Shown here in pieces: positions 10,041 to 23,300 of a DNA stretch of 24,422 nt. The notes under the pieces were generated by a model, which had not been told where the DNA came from, searched no databases, and saw nothing but the letters and a program-made list of their open reading frames with translations. The first letter of the stretch is position 1. Each line of letters starts with the position of its first letter. Source of the DNA: Pelargonium cotyledonis (lineage: Eukaryota > Streptophyta > Magnoliopsida > Geraniales > Geraniaceae); the NCBI GenBank assembly GCA_036897625.1, contig JAYMTA010000766.1, positions 1-24,422 of the forward strand. The letters run 5' to 3'. The translations under genes and the position numbers were made by a program.

Positions 10041-10482
10041 GGCACTGGCATGGGTTTACGAGCCTCTTCTTTTATCTTTAGCTTCTTTTTCCCTATATGA
10101 CCATGAAGTTTCGAGATGAGAAAGATGTTTCAATGGCTGCTTTTTGACTTTAGAGGCAAATATATTTTGACTGATCATGCTGCTTTTGCAAAAACATGAC
10201 AAAGATTTCAGGCAAAACATGCTTTCAGACAATGCCCAACACTGCCCCCAATTATTGGCTCCTAAGATCCTTTTTTTAAGGCAAGCCCAGAAAATTTCAC
10301 AGCAAATAATGTACACCATAGATTGAAGCCAAGGATGGATCAAACAATGCAAGGGGTGCTTTTTATTCAACCAACCATTCATGAATACAATAACACCAAG
10401 CATGTACGGTTAAATTGAACAAATGCAGCAAAACTAACATTATACCAAAGTAACACCTTATGAATTATGATCTTGTTCGAAT
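10041..10482 (-). other. Probable 3'UTR of the OPS-like gene
   Basis: About 440 bp downstream of the OPS-like stop without a credible gene. On the minus strand an AATAAA hexamer occurs at 10362-10367, about 115 nt past the stop, and is a reasonable near-upstream poly(A) element. The minus-strand open frame at 10056-10403 has no recognisable domain. Confidence 0.45.
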
Positions 10483-12441
10483 TTAGTACAATCGAATGTG
10501 GCTCCTTGCTATTGAATGCGAATGATTGGACCGGCTCTTTCCCAACCCGTTTCTCCGGCTGCCCCTCAAGGGCGCCAAGTAGAACCGAAGCAGTCCATTC
10601 TCGATGTTGTTCGGAGAATATCTTGCACTCCGGTTGCGCTCCAATACAAACTCATCTTGCCTCATTTTCCCATTCCCATTTGTCTCAATATCCTTCCTTG
10701 TACTACCAAATGGTCCTCCTAGATTATTCGAATTCCTCCAACTAACACTACTACTGCTCCGGAACACCTTCCCGTTAAACGCACATCCGGCTTCACCATT
10801 GCCCTCGCCTCTTAGCTCCGGCCAGGATGCCGAGAGTGACCTCTCCAACCCATTTACTCTATTGTACATGTCATCATCCTCGTCTTTGTTCCCGCCTTTC
10901 ATGTGTATAAAACCCCAAATGCTCCACACTTTGCTCCAACGCCGGGACTTCTTGTTGGGCCCTTTCCGTTCACCATTGTCGAATCTCTCCGAGCAATCAT
11001 CCCTCAGAGAATTCGAGTTGGAATCTCTCAAACCTCTGTCCGGGATCACCAGCTTTGGTCCATTGTTGTAATCAATGGTTGTAGGAGACACCTTGGCATT
11101 GGAACTTGAAGACTTTATCTCATCAATCTTCTTGATTGAACTCGACCGCTCAAAGCTCTTCCTCCTCCGGGAGGAGTCGGAGGAGTAGTAGTCTCTGGTC
11201 TGCGAGGAGCCGCCGGGAGCAGGGTCGTCCTCGTGGATGGAATTCATGGGTTCTTCAAGCGGGATTTGGTTATCGGATCTCAGGACATGGACCGGAGCAT
11301 CCTCCACGACGGAGAGCATGGTGGGCATCCTCGAAAACGTCCGGCCGATCAAGTAGCCGTCCCAGGAGGCCCGAGGCTCGTCGAAGGAGTAGCGTGGATC
11401 GTCTATGGATATCCGACCCGCATCGAGCGAAAACCTTGGATCCGTGTCGCAGGATCGCCGCCCCAACCCGTAACCGGCGATCTCCGATTGGGTCTCCCTG
11501 AACTGCCTCCCGATGGGCTTCTCCACCGGCAATGTGGCGGAGCCACAGCCATTTCTGCTCTTCTTGAGCTTCTGCTTTTGCCTCCATTTCTGCAATTTTA
11601 TGTTGAAGACTGAAGCAGCAGACCAGAAGTTGACTGCAATCTCCTTGAAGTCTCTGCCACCGGAGGACTTCTTAGTCTGCGAATCGAGGTCAATGTGATC
11701 TTTCATGGGCTTGAGCTCCTCTGTCGGTTGCTCTTTCACTTCAAATTGCTTCTCTACTCCTTCCTCCTCCTCCACAATTTCCTGAACCTCGCTTAAATTC
11801 ACCACCACATTGGGCTCATTGCAAGCCCTAATTTCATCGAGCTGGACCTGTACCTCGTCTTCTTCAAGGTTCTCTGTTTCGATCTCGGCTTCTTCTTCTT
11901 TGGACTCGAAGACAGGAACCTGAAACCTGGAGGAGCCCAAGTTCCGCGTCTCGACCTCGACGGTCTCCGCTCCCCATGAAGGCTCCTTCTTAGCAGACAA
12001 TGCCGTGCCACGCACGTCTTCCTGGTGGAAGAGGGACCAGAGAGTGCTATAACCCCTAACGTCGCAGGACCTCCTCTGCGGCTCGAAGACGCCAGAGAAG
12101 CCGTCGTTCTTCGAGGCGGAGAAGGACTGGGTGCGGCGGAGCTCCGGGAAAAATGAGTTGTTGTTGTTTTTAGTGGGTTTGTTCCGGTGGGAGGTAGAAC
12201 CACCGCCGGAGGGTTTGAAGATGGACTTAAGAGCGGCTGCGGAAAAGGCGGAGGAGGGAGGCTTGCGGGAGGAGGAAGAGGCGGAGGAGGAGGAGGGATC
12301 TAGTACGGCGAGGCGCTCGCAGAGACATGATGGACAAAAGCCAGTGAAGGCCTCCTCGGGATGGCGGTCGCAGGAGGTGGAGAGACGGTGGGGCTGTGGT
12401 GGTGGTGGTGGCGGTGGCGGTGGCTCAGTAGTGGGATTCAT
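10483..12441 (-). CDS. OPS: OCTOPUS-like protein (DUF740/UPF0503)
   Basis: In Arabidopsis OPS (At3g09070) is a polarly localised, membrane-associated protein that promotes early phloem differentiation and antagonises BIN2 in brassinosteroid signalling. Here it is one exon of 652 aa, close to the size of the Arabidopsis protein. Visible family marks are the N-terminal Cys-rich segment STSCDRHPEEAFTGFCPSCL (21-40) followed by CERLAVL, a middle block DFKEIAVNFWSAASVFNIKL (264-283) with a basic KWRQKQKLKK tail, a repeated RFSLD/RISIDDPRYSFDEP region (336-355), and RRWSKVWSIWGFIHMKGG (500-517). A run of nine prolines (7-15) is coded by a GGN-type triplet tract at about 12396-12423. Acidic stretches lie at 181-205 and 218-240. 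There is no signal peptide or transmembrane helix, so membrane association must be peripheral. The position between the PPR and WD40 genes agrees with the Arabidopsis order. A close OPS paralogue cannot be excluded. Confidence 0.9.
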   Translation of the reverse strand: MNPTTEPPPPPPPPPQPHRLSTSCDRHPEEAFTGFCPSCLCERLAVLDPSSSSASSSSRKPPSSAFSAAALKSIFKPSGGGSTSHRNKPTKNNNNSFFPELRRTQSFSASKNDGFSGVFEPQRRSCDVRGYSTLWSLFHQEDVRGTALSAKKEPSWGAETVEVETRNLGSSRFQVPVFESKEEEAEIETENLEEDEVQVQLDEIRACNEPNVVVNLSEVQEIVEEEEGVEKQFEVKEQPTEELKPMKDHIDLDSQTKKSSGGRDFKEIAVNFWSAASVFNIKLQKWRQKQKLKKSRNGCGSATLPVEKPIGRQFRETQSEIAGYGLGRRSCDTDPRFSLDAGRISIDDPRYSFDEPRASWDGYLIGRTFSRMPTMLSVVEDAPVHVLRSDNQIPLEEPMNSIHEDDPAPGGSSQTRDYYSSDSSRRRKSFERSSSIKKIDEIKSSSSNAKVSPTTIDYNNGPKLVIPDRGLRDSNSNSLRDDCSERFDNGERKGPNKKSRRWSKVWSIWGFIHMKGGNKDEDDDMYNRVNGLERSLSASWPELRGEGNGEAGCAFNGKVFRSSSSVSWRNSNNLGGPFGSTRKDIETNGNGKMRQDEFVLERNRSARYSPNNIENGLLRFYLAPLRGSRRNGLGKSRSNHSHSIARSHIRLY

Positions 12442-14337
12442 AACAACCAGTGGTGGGGCGTAATGCGCACTCTGCTCATGTTACAGGAGCATAGTGAGTG
12501 TTTGGTTCTAACGGACAACGAAAGAAAATGAGAGAAAATAAGAGAAACAATCTCGCTGTTTCTGGATTTTCAAAGATTCGTGTCTGTCCGGAGAAATGAG
12601 AGAGAGAAAAAAAAAAAAAGCAAAAGCAAATCACGCCATCACATTTCGCTTTCCTTTCTCTTCTTTTTCATATTTTGTTGCTCAACTTTATCATTTTCTC
12701 GCTGTTTCTGGGTTTCTCTTTTTCTTTTCCTCCAAACAAGGTTGGTTTTACCACTTGGATTTATATGATGTTTTGCTTTCGTTTCGTTCACCTGGGGATT
12801 GAGTCCCAAGAGGCAAGAACGCACCGATACGGTGTCGTTTGCTTCCTTCAAAATAACCTCGTTGTCGATAGATTTTGTGAATATGAGGTTCAAATCATGA
12901 AAAATGAATTGTTTTGTGACATTATTATAAAGAACATAAAAATTAAACCTTTTCATGTAATGATCAAATAATGAAAAAAGATAAGGTAACCAAGCATGCG
13001 CACCCACAAATTTCACCTAACCCATAATATCACATAATGTTTTCTAATTATACCCTCCCTATATATATCATTATTATTCATAATTACCACACAAACAAAA
13101 ACAAAAACAAACATTTTTATTTTCCAATATGAACATTAAACCAAAAATAATCACATTGCATGTGTAATCAACAAGGACAAAAAGGGTAATAAAAAAAGAA
13201 GAAAAGTTTATCAGATCATTGCTAAAGAAAATGAGCGCAAAAAGACAAATAATTGAGTCCTTTACATCCACAAATACACAATACATCATTTAAATCTAAA
13301 TTTTGTTCAAATTTGCAATTTAGAAACAATGTATATAGAATGATTTTGGACCCAACATGCCTTTGCTAATAATTATTTCATATCTTCCTCCATTTAAAGG
13401 ATGGCCTAATTGTAAGAAGATAACAAGCTATAATATTTATCAATGTTGGTCAACTAAAGGTCAAATTTATTCTTGTTCATCTTTACCATGAAGTTACTAA
13501 AAACATAAAAGAGTTATAATAGGGTTTTTCATTTCTTAGTGCCTAAAATGACCATGATTAGACTAATTACTAGTAATCAAAACACTAATCACATGTTAAT
13601 GAGAGCTAGATATAGAATATATATATATATATATTTTTATCAGCTAGATACAGAATATATAATTATACAATGTAGGAAGTGTGAAGGAATCCCAAGAAAG
13701 AATGTAGAGTTTGGCATGTTACTAAAGCAAGACAAAGGCATAGAAACATACAAGAGGATCATTTCTATGAGAACCATACCTTCTTTGGGATTTACACAAG
13801 AAAAATACATATATATAAACTAGAAAACAGATCTTTGGTATGGCTTCATGCAAATCTTTGGAGAGTTACATTATTCACCGACATGCCTTGGAAATTATAA
13901 ATAAAGCTAAAGGTAAAGGAAAACAAAGAAAACAATGCCTAACCCTAGTTGTTTTTTTAATTCCTAGAATTGCATGAAAATCGCCAATATAGCTTGCATT
14001 TCAAAGGTGAAAGGAGTGACATGAAAGAAAAGCAAAGATGGTCTTTGGCTTTTGTTTCTTTACCTTATATTTATTTGCTTTTCTCTCCCCTTTTTTTCTT
14101 AACCCTAAAGTTCAGATTTGATGAGTTTGTGTTGAAAGGGATGTGTATATGAAAAGGAGCAGATATGGAAATTCTCTTAAAATTATGCTCTTCTATTAAT
14201 GAAAATGAGATTGTTCATTACAGAGTTAATTTTTGCATTCCTTCGGAAAAAATGGAAGCAAGCTAATCAAAATTGATGACAAGGGTGATTATTTTAAGTA
14301 CTCTATACACTGATTTCATTAGGTAAATACCAACATG
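12442..14337 (-). promoter_or_regulatory. OPS upstream region and downstream flank of the WD40 gene
   Basis: About 1.9 kb of AT-rich DNA without a credible gene. The OPS leader and promoter should lie in roughly 12442-13000. It contains a 15-bp direct repeat TCTCGCTGTTTCTGG at 12551-12565 and 12697-12711, and ACGGTGTCGTTT at 12829-12840, related to the motif near the PPR promoter. Further right are an (AT)9 run at 13617-13634 and two near-copies of AGCTAGATAYAGAATATAT flanking it. The last few hundred bases before 14338 probably hold the WD40 gene's 3'UTR. Confidence 0.45.
13617..13634. repeat. (AT)9 microsatellite
   Basis: A pure AT dinucleotide run in intergenic DNA, set between two similar AGCTAGATA-AGAATATAT words. 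It is probably length-variable. Confidence 0.85.
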
Positions 14338-17300
14338 TTAGTCTGTCCTGAGATTCTTCTGTAATATTTCCATGACCTTTTGTGAAAGAGACTCGGCAAA
14401 TGTTCCTAGCATAGGTTCATATCTTGGAACTTCTACTGTAAAATTTACCTGTGAACTCACCAGTTTTGCAACTGTGTTGACTTTCTCCGATATGGATGGA
14501 AGCAGCGCCGCTGCTCCATCATATAGTTCTGCTCCTTCAGCTTCACCAGATACTTCTTCTCTTGGAAGCATAGCACCTAATTTAGAAAACAACTTCACTG
14601 CATTCCCTGCTGCAGCATCCAAACTCAGTAATGCTTCCCTGCAGGCCACAATGCTTTCCTGCACTTGGCTTCCTTTGTATATGCATTCCTTTGGGTCTCT
14701 TGCCTCCACTGATATGACATCTTTTAAATTTTCCAAGAGAAGGGGTTTGGTTGATTCAACATTTGGTACAGCACAACCTGGACTCAAGGTGCTTTGCACC
14801 GAGTTCTTTAGCTCCTGAAGTGCAGTAGCAGAGCAACATTTTAGCAGGATTAACTATAGGTCTCATTTTATAAGTAAAAGGCATGATATCTCCAAAACCA
14901 ATATGAACATAAAGAGTTGAAGGTTCAAACTATACTAGAACATGGATAGCAGTGGGTGATGTTAACATGGGAAAATCCAATGATTATCAACCTCATTAAA
15001 TGTTTACTTCATGTCTATTTTAACTAGGATGTTCCTTCAGCACATTTGGTTACATGAGAATAAACAATCTATATTTAGTTGATACAACATACAATAGACG
15101 TACCTGTTCACAAGAATTTACCACTCGTTGTTCACTTAGAACCGGGAATGTCAAATCATCCAATGTAACATTTACTGCTGCTTCTTCCCTGCCTTTCAAA
15201 GTCTTACCACATGTATCTCGAACAGGTGTGTCAAAAAGTTTCTTGCCATCTCCAAGATGGTTGTGACTCACAACATATCGTGCAGAGTACCTCCTCATCA
15301 CCGATGATTTCTTACTTCGTATCTATGAACAATTTATTTGGACTGAATATCAGTAAAACACACACGCCTTATAATTATATATCAAAATTGGGATCAAATA
15401 CATGCATTTTTTGTGCCATTTAACTCTATTTAGCGCCATTTCTTTTGTTAATGTTCTTCCAGGGTTAGCTCATTGTATTGATAGTCAAACTATTCATCAC
15501 TTTCCATGTAAAAGACATCATACCAATAAGGGAGATTTGAGAAGGTATACACACCCCTTGATTTTATGCAAAGGGTACTAACCTTCTGTGATGTAGATAA
15601 ATTGCCAAAATGCTGCTTGAACAGATCAGTTTCTTCACATTTTATGCGGTTGGCATTTCCATGTTCAGTTGTTTGCACAATACTTCCAATTTTATCTGAA
15701 TGCAACTGCTCAGGAACATCTTTGCCTAGTGGTTCATGGTAGGATTTTGAAGTACTCTGCCCAACAGCTCCAACATCAATACAATTCACAAAGGAGAGCT
15801 CCCCATTAGCTGATATTTGCCCTGGATCTTGAGCTGCAGGAAAGCATTAATTCATGAGCATAACAATGAACCATTTAGGACTACAAAGACTATTGTAATC
15901 ACTAATCAGTATCCAACGAACGCTATTATATTCCTTTGGAGTCTTCTTCATTGCATTTCAAGCAAGCAGAATATTTAGCCTTAACCTATCAAAAGTCATT
16001 TCCTATCCCCCCTAACGTTCTAATTTATACTCCAGAAACAGAAGAACATGACATTATCTAATGTTTTCAATGGTGTTGTGTTCCTGACTAATATTTGATT
16101 GTTACTATATTGCAGTGTCATACTGACTGATAAGTTGGCAAGCGAACTTCGGTGCAATTTTCCAAACAAGCACTGCATTATGCCAAGGGAAAATTAACAT
16201 TTCATGACAGCACTTTGTTTTATGCTAAAGCAACCTAATGTCATATCAGGCAATCAGCACACTGTCAACTATATCTACGATCCCTCTGGTCACCAAAATA
16301 TTGTAAACAGAAATGGTCAGAAGATCTTTGATATAAAAATTTATTTATCTCCATCTTCCATACTATATTAGTTGACATGTGACTTAGTAACGATAAGGTT
16401 GATGAAAAGGTTTAGCCTTACAAGAACTTGAAGAGACTTGTCTCTTGGCCTTCTCACACAAATGCTGCAGTTCCGGTGAATTCAGTATATGACATACTGT
16501 ATAAACTGTGAGCCAGCGCTGTTCCTTGGTAAAGCTGCAGAAACACAAACAATTAGTATAGGGAAAATCGAGGATATATTACTGCATATGCTTTATAAAT
16601 GCTCACCTATGATTTTCTATATGATTTGAAGAACGGATATGACCAGAATCCGGACTTCTGGATCGGCTGCCTAGGCTGGAATTGCTGTTTCCCACATCAT
16701 GTTTGGATGGTGTCTGAATCTCAGGGCACACAGGAGTCTCTACCGAATCTTCAACAACCAAAGGGGACAGTATCTTTGTTTCTTCCTGCTGGCATAAATG
16801 GTGGGACATATCAATGGGCAGACAGGTGAACACAATCAAGAATAGCATATCATGTCTCAGAAAATTACTATCCAGGTATCCGTTTATATCTTACTCTAAC
16901 AATGATTTAGAGAAGCTCCATCAAATGAAATACAAGGAGAAACTTTGAAGTTGACAAATTTGAAACAAATAAATAGCACTGTTTTTTTTAAGAATGCAGA
17001 ATATTGGAATCCCAATTAGGTAATTTTACATTTTAGCAACTATACCTGGAATGATGAGCACTCAAGATTTCTAGGGATGATGACAGGGCTAGTTACTTTG
17101 TCTTGTGCCCACCTTGGAAGTCTTGAAATACTGAACTTAAATGCTGACATCTTTTGGGGACTCCATCCTTGATAGAGAACTCTTTGTGCAACTTGGTTGG
17201 AGCTTTCCATTAATGGCATATTTTCAGGTTTGATTTCGATATGCTGTTCACCTTCAGTAAACATGACTTGACAAAAAGTTACTGGCTGCACCAAGCTTCT

Positions 17301-20300
17301 TGGAGACAGTGGTTCTGAATTTTCCTTCATTCTCTGAAGCATCCTGGAAGATAAGTGGGTGGGCAATCTCCATACGAAAATACAAGCGTCACCTCCTACC
17401 TAAATGCATCAATATGGTTAGAAACGTGTGCATGACAGAGAAAATAAATCAAAGTCTAAAAATACAGTCACCTAATTAGGAATTATAATATTTTTTAGTT
17501 AGTTTATAACTGTTATCTCACGTATGGCATGGATGTGTGAAATTCATGTTGAATAGAAAGAAGAGACAAATGGCACACCCTGAAAGCCAGCCATTGATGT
17601 CCAATCACTTTTGTTTCATGTCGGGTTCTGACTAAACTTCATTTTGAACTTTGGAAAATAATATGAGAAAGACAACAGCAGAAATTGTTCTCTATTTATT
17701 TCTCTTCTATGTATCTCGACAGCAGAATATATCTCAAGCTGAAATTATATTATTTCCCCCCACAAGCATGTTAACTTCCTCTCTTTAGTTGTATCAGATC
17801 CACATAGAGAATAAAGTAATCAACCAATAGCTTAGTCTGACAGAGTGACAGTAATCTTCTACTAGTAAGTTCTTTTTGGGAATCAATGCTTCATAAAAGA
17901 AGAGGGAAAAAACAAGTGAAGCTTACATGACATTTTCATGCAAATTATTTACACCATTTAGTAGTGCTTGTATTATGGTCTTTTAAGGTTACATCCATAT
18001 GATGCACATCAAAAACAGAGAGAATTTATATTGAAAGAAAATAAACATCAGTCTCATTAAACATTAAGGGGAGTGGAATATTATGTATCCAGTGATAATA
18101 TTATAATACTACTATAGAACAAAAAAAAATTGAAAGTTTATGATCTTGTTGAAGCAATTAAATCTGCTAGAATTGTACGAGTGTTATAATTGTATAAAAT
18201 AGGAAATACTAGGATAAATAGGGAACTCTTATTTTTAGAGATACTAGTGGATCCTAATTGATACTTTTGTAATTGGGAATCCATTGTTAATAATCGCAAA
18301 TTCTCTCATCACTCAAACTTCCCACATGGTATCAGAGTTTTGAGTTTTTGTATTCACTGCTCTTGCCTCTTGCTGTGTATCAACTCAAAAGAAACATTTT
18401 TTTAGAAATATCCCCACGTTTCAATTGCCACCAACAAATGAAACTGTAATTTGAACTCACAGATATTATATGCTTGCAGTCAGGTAAGAAGATGACACCA
18501 GTTACAACTTCGCCATGCCCAACAGCTTGTCCAACCATTTCTCCACTGATAAAGTCATACATGCAGATAGACTTGTTGGAGTATGAACAAGCCAGGTAAC
18601 TGCAGCTTGGATCTATAGAAACCTGTAAAAAATTATAAATGAATAAATTATGTCCAATTATTAGAAAATGAGGATGGAAAGAATTAAGCCTAAATTAATG
18701 TATCTCACCTTTATTGGGTCTCCAAAATCTCTATCTTGTCTGAAGGATTTAACTAGCTTCCCAGAGGTGATGCTGAATGTGTTTATCTTCTTATCCTAGG
18801 AGTAACAAAAATTAAGTTACCCATTTCAAGACTGACATTCAAACATGATGATGAATAGGCTAGCGCATTAGTAGCTAAATGAAGGGTAAGTTTAATTGCA
18901 AGGAATCAATTTGTGGAAGCCCTTTCTAGGCATTTGTGTGATCTGTATACTGCTAAGTAACAACTAAAATCTTATTAACCTGTCCAACCGTAATTGCTAA
19001 GTCCATGGTTGAATCTATAGCCAAGTCATAGACAGTTCCATGAGAAGCCATCTGATGATGACAACGAGAAATTTTAAGGCCGCTACGAGTTATAGCAATA
19101 TCACGAAACACCAGAGACCTGTATGAAAGAAACAATCATGTCAACCATTAAAGTTAATTTGGATACCTCCGCCAAATTAATTATGCACTTGGTTCTCATA
19201 ACTATATAGGCACAAACAGTGAATGAAATGGCACCGTGTAAATCTTGAAACACCATGAACATCATCACCTAACATTACCCAAATATCTTTCTCTCAAAAC
19301 CAATTGTGTACATGTAACAAAATAGTGTGATTACATATCCAATGCAAACCAATTAAGGATTGTTCAAAGAGCAATTCCAATAAATTGAATAAATTTTATT
19401 TTGTTAAATTCTCCATAAGGTTCCTGATAATCATATTGCTTTATTGTATAAGAGAGTTAACAAAGTAGATATGGCAGTGCTTACCTATCAGCACTGCAGC
19501 TAAGTATCTTACGGCCATTGGAAGTCAGTTTTACAGAAGTCACAGCAGCTGAATGATCATCAATACTTCCAATTAGATCAAAATTCCTGACATGAAGGAA
19601 GCACAATTAAGACATGAGAGCAACAAACTAAAAGACTTCAAAATTCTTTGAGCTCTAAGTCAAACCTGTTGGCATCATAAAGATGGATGATACGGTCCCT
19701 TCCCCCTGAAGCTAGGAAGTAATACTTATCTACAACTTCTTCAGACACAACACTCTTCTTACTTGGCAAGCTAAAGCTCAACGTAAGTATCTCCGCATCA
19801 TGAGCATGCTGCAATATCCCCAAATCTACTTAAAAGATTGATAGAGAGGATCTAAATGTCTGTATATGGAAAAATAATTCAAAATAACACCTAAAAGTCT
19901 AGGTTTACCTGCAAACATGTATAATCAGATGTATATAGGTTATAGATATGAAGGTTCCCATCACAATCACCAGCAGCAAGATACTTTCCATCTGGACTAA
20001 CAGCCATTGACCGAAATCCTTGATTACTAACACCTACATCTACAGTATCCCGTTCAAAAATCCCTGCATTTACTGCTGTGAGGAAAAGGAAACAGGATTA
20101 CTAACTTTGACATAGAGATCTAAATAGATTTCAACAACTGACAAAACTAATGTTATGCTTAAGAGCTTAAGAAATACAGCATTTGTGTATGTTTGTAAAA
20201 GTAAGTCATACCCTCACAACTTTAGCAATTACCTAAATGTGCACTGGCAACAGATTCGGAACCCAAAGAATGAGAATCTATGGCATCCTTTAATGAATCA

Positions 20301-23300
20301 GGATGCAAGGCAAGATCCCATAATCTTATAGTACCGTCTGTTGAGCATGTGGCAAAAGAAACTCCACCAGAACAACCTCTAGCAACACATGCAAGAGATG
20401 GAGCATGTGTGTTTTCACAAAATAGATTCTTGGCATCCCATATACATGCAGAATGTGAACCTAACACACATAGCCGGGTAGCCTGGAATAGAAAGATTTG
20501 TTAACAGCAGAACAAACACTGTGAAATGTAAAACAAAAAGAATAAGATATTGGTGCCATATATAAAGAAATCACCTTGGTCACATCATGGATGTCCCATA
20601 TATATAGAGTATGATCTTCATAAACAACCACTGAAAAGCAGAGATAGATTAATAGCTTTCAGGTGCGAATAAAGATAAATTCCATCGTCAAGACAAGTAC
20701 ACTTATTGTGCTCACCGAGCTTCTCTGAAGTTGAGAACTGACAAGCAACTGCATCAGGAAGAGTTGGTGGAAGTTGGCAATCAGTGCTAGCTCCTTCAGT
20801 ATGACAAAGAGTACTTTCACTGTCCTCTTGGTAGTTTTTCACCTTTGAGTATAGCAAACTTCCAGCACATTCAAGAGTGTCAGTGGTATAGAGCTGTACT
20901 ACTCCATTACTGCATGAACAAGCTAATAGCTTGTTCGATGACGATAATGAAAAACCTTTTCCAACCTGAAAATCAAATTTTATCAATTGTGAAACCAATA
21001 GGTGAGACTGAAAAAATTAAAACCCCCATGGCAAAAACCTAGCTATTTTGCCTTGTTGACATTCAGAAAGCTTTAAACATTTTTTTTTTTTGCTCTTTTC
21101 ATTTTTCCTTGTTGGACTGGATGCATTTTTGTGTCTATGTCCATATCTTTAACACAGTTGGGGTCAGCTATATAGACTCGTATTGTCCTTCTATATCCAT
21201 TGTTAAATTTGGCATTACCTTGTCTTTTGTTATTATTTCCTTCCATGTTAGTTTAACACACACCCCGCCCCCCCACTAGTCTTATTAGTTTCTCTCGTAA
21301 ATGAATTCTCTCACTCTTCTGAATGGGTTCATTCATTAACCTCTCCATACTGCTCATACCCAAGCCACCTTAGATGGTTTTCCCTCATCTAATCTTCAAT
21401 TGGATGAACCCTAACTTTTGCTCATATAGCTTCACTACTACATTAGATAGATTCTTAAGGCACACAGACTAATCTTTAGCAATTCCAAACCATCAAGTGT
21501 GATCAAGTCTAAAAGAGGAGTTTTTGGTTAGGTCCATCTATGCAAGTCTCCATTAAGCCAAGTTATAAGCTGCTTAGCAAAATCTTTCACAAACAATATA
21601 CATTTAACAACACATACCTTCAAATCCAATGAGTTTTTTACTGACAATTCTGAATCCACAAGGCATAAAACACCTATAAAGATAAGGGTGAGAAAGAAAA
21701 AGGTCAGAGGATACAGGGATAACTCATAAAAGAAAAATGCATAAACATCTTATAGTTCACCTCATGCAAATCTGACCTGCATCAGTCAATGCACAAATAG
21801 GAAAAAATCCAGTAGACTGTTCACGGTTAGTGATACTACTATTAGTCCAGAACAGGGATGAGATGGATACAAAAGAGCTCCCCTTGTGAATGCCAAGGTT
21901 AACAGGCTTTCCATGCATTGTCACTGATTCTACCCGTTTACCCAAATGAGTTTTGACGGAACATCCTACTGCCCAGAACTTCAAGTACTTTTTCCCAGCA
22001 GTTACAATGTATTTTGCATCTGATGTGAAGCTAACAGATGCAACCACTGCAGAAGAAGAACTTGCTTTAAGCTTGGTAAGCAACCTTCCACTCCTCCTGT
22101 CCCAAAGACAGATGTATCCTCCAACAGATGTGAGATATTTCCCTGAAAATAAAGGATAGAATGGCAAAGAAAGAAAACAGTTAAAGAGGCAAGAAGCCAA
22201 CAAGTACTACAAAACATAGCAGAAATTTAGATTTTCTGTTTATTTGTTCAGACTAACCATCAGGTGAGAAAGCAACACATGAAACCCCATATACATGACC
22301 TTTCAGTTCACATATCATTGTCAGGGTAGAAATATCCCATATTAACACTGCAGGTTGGTTGCCTGACTGCCAGCAAAAGGGAAAAGATTAGTTTTTTCTT
22401 AGATAATGGATAAATACACAGGCACATAACTTAGCTATCATTAGTTCATGAATGGATTGTGAAGGATTAAGTTACTTCTATCAACATCATTTCTTGAAAG
22501 GAAGGTATAATTTGAGATTGGATATGGAACAGCAACACAAGTTTTCTCTAATATATGTCGACTGAGGAGGAAATGGAAGAAAGAAAATTTAGCCACAGTT
22601 TCGTTCCCAAATAACTAATAAAACATCTTCACAATACAGTTATGACTGCTTTTTTGCCACCACATCACTCATAAAGCCACTTGTCTTGTCCTTTGACCAT
22701 GAGGATGCTTCATAGCTCTTCCCGTCACTATCCTCCAAACAACATATATGGGTGCTCGATTGCTACAATCAAGCCAACTCAAAATCTCTTGAAACAACCA
22801 CTAAAATTAGATATGGAGCTTCGTCATAACAACTAGAAGAAGATCAGCTAATGCACAAGCAGCGGACTAAAATGTTTCTAATTTAGTCAATACCAAGTCA
22901 AAATGGGCACTAGCCATTTTGCAGCATCTACCTCTGGACATTAGATCAAATCATAGATTATCGCAACATGTTTCAATTTTCTAGCCCAACCATACAAAAT
23001 TTAACCTCCCCAAATATCACTGTGAGACTCAAACTTCAAAGCATCATTTTGCCAGTTTACGAATTCATGAACAGAACATCCAGTAATTTATAAACCAAGT
23101 CCTATAAGAAATCGGTCCACACCTCACCAGCTGCAACGAAACGCCCATCCCCCGACACTGCAACACAACTCAACGGTCTCGGAGTCCGGTGAGACACCAT
23201 GAGATACGACTGCGTCCCGGACTCCACATTGTAGACCACCACCACACACCCAACCACGTAAACACAGTTTCCACTCCAAACATTCGAAGCCAATCCGTTT

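Noticed and set aside
11136-11613. Plus-strand open frames opposite OPS
   Set aside because: They are antisense shadows of the GC-rich OPS coding sequence with no domain.
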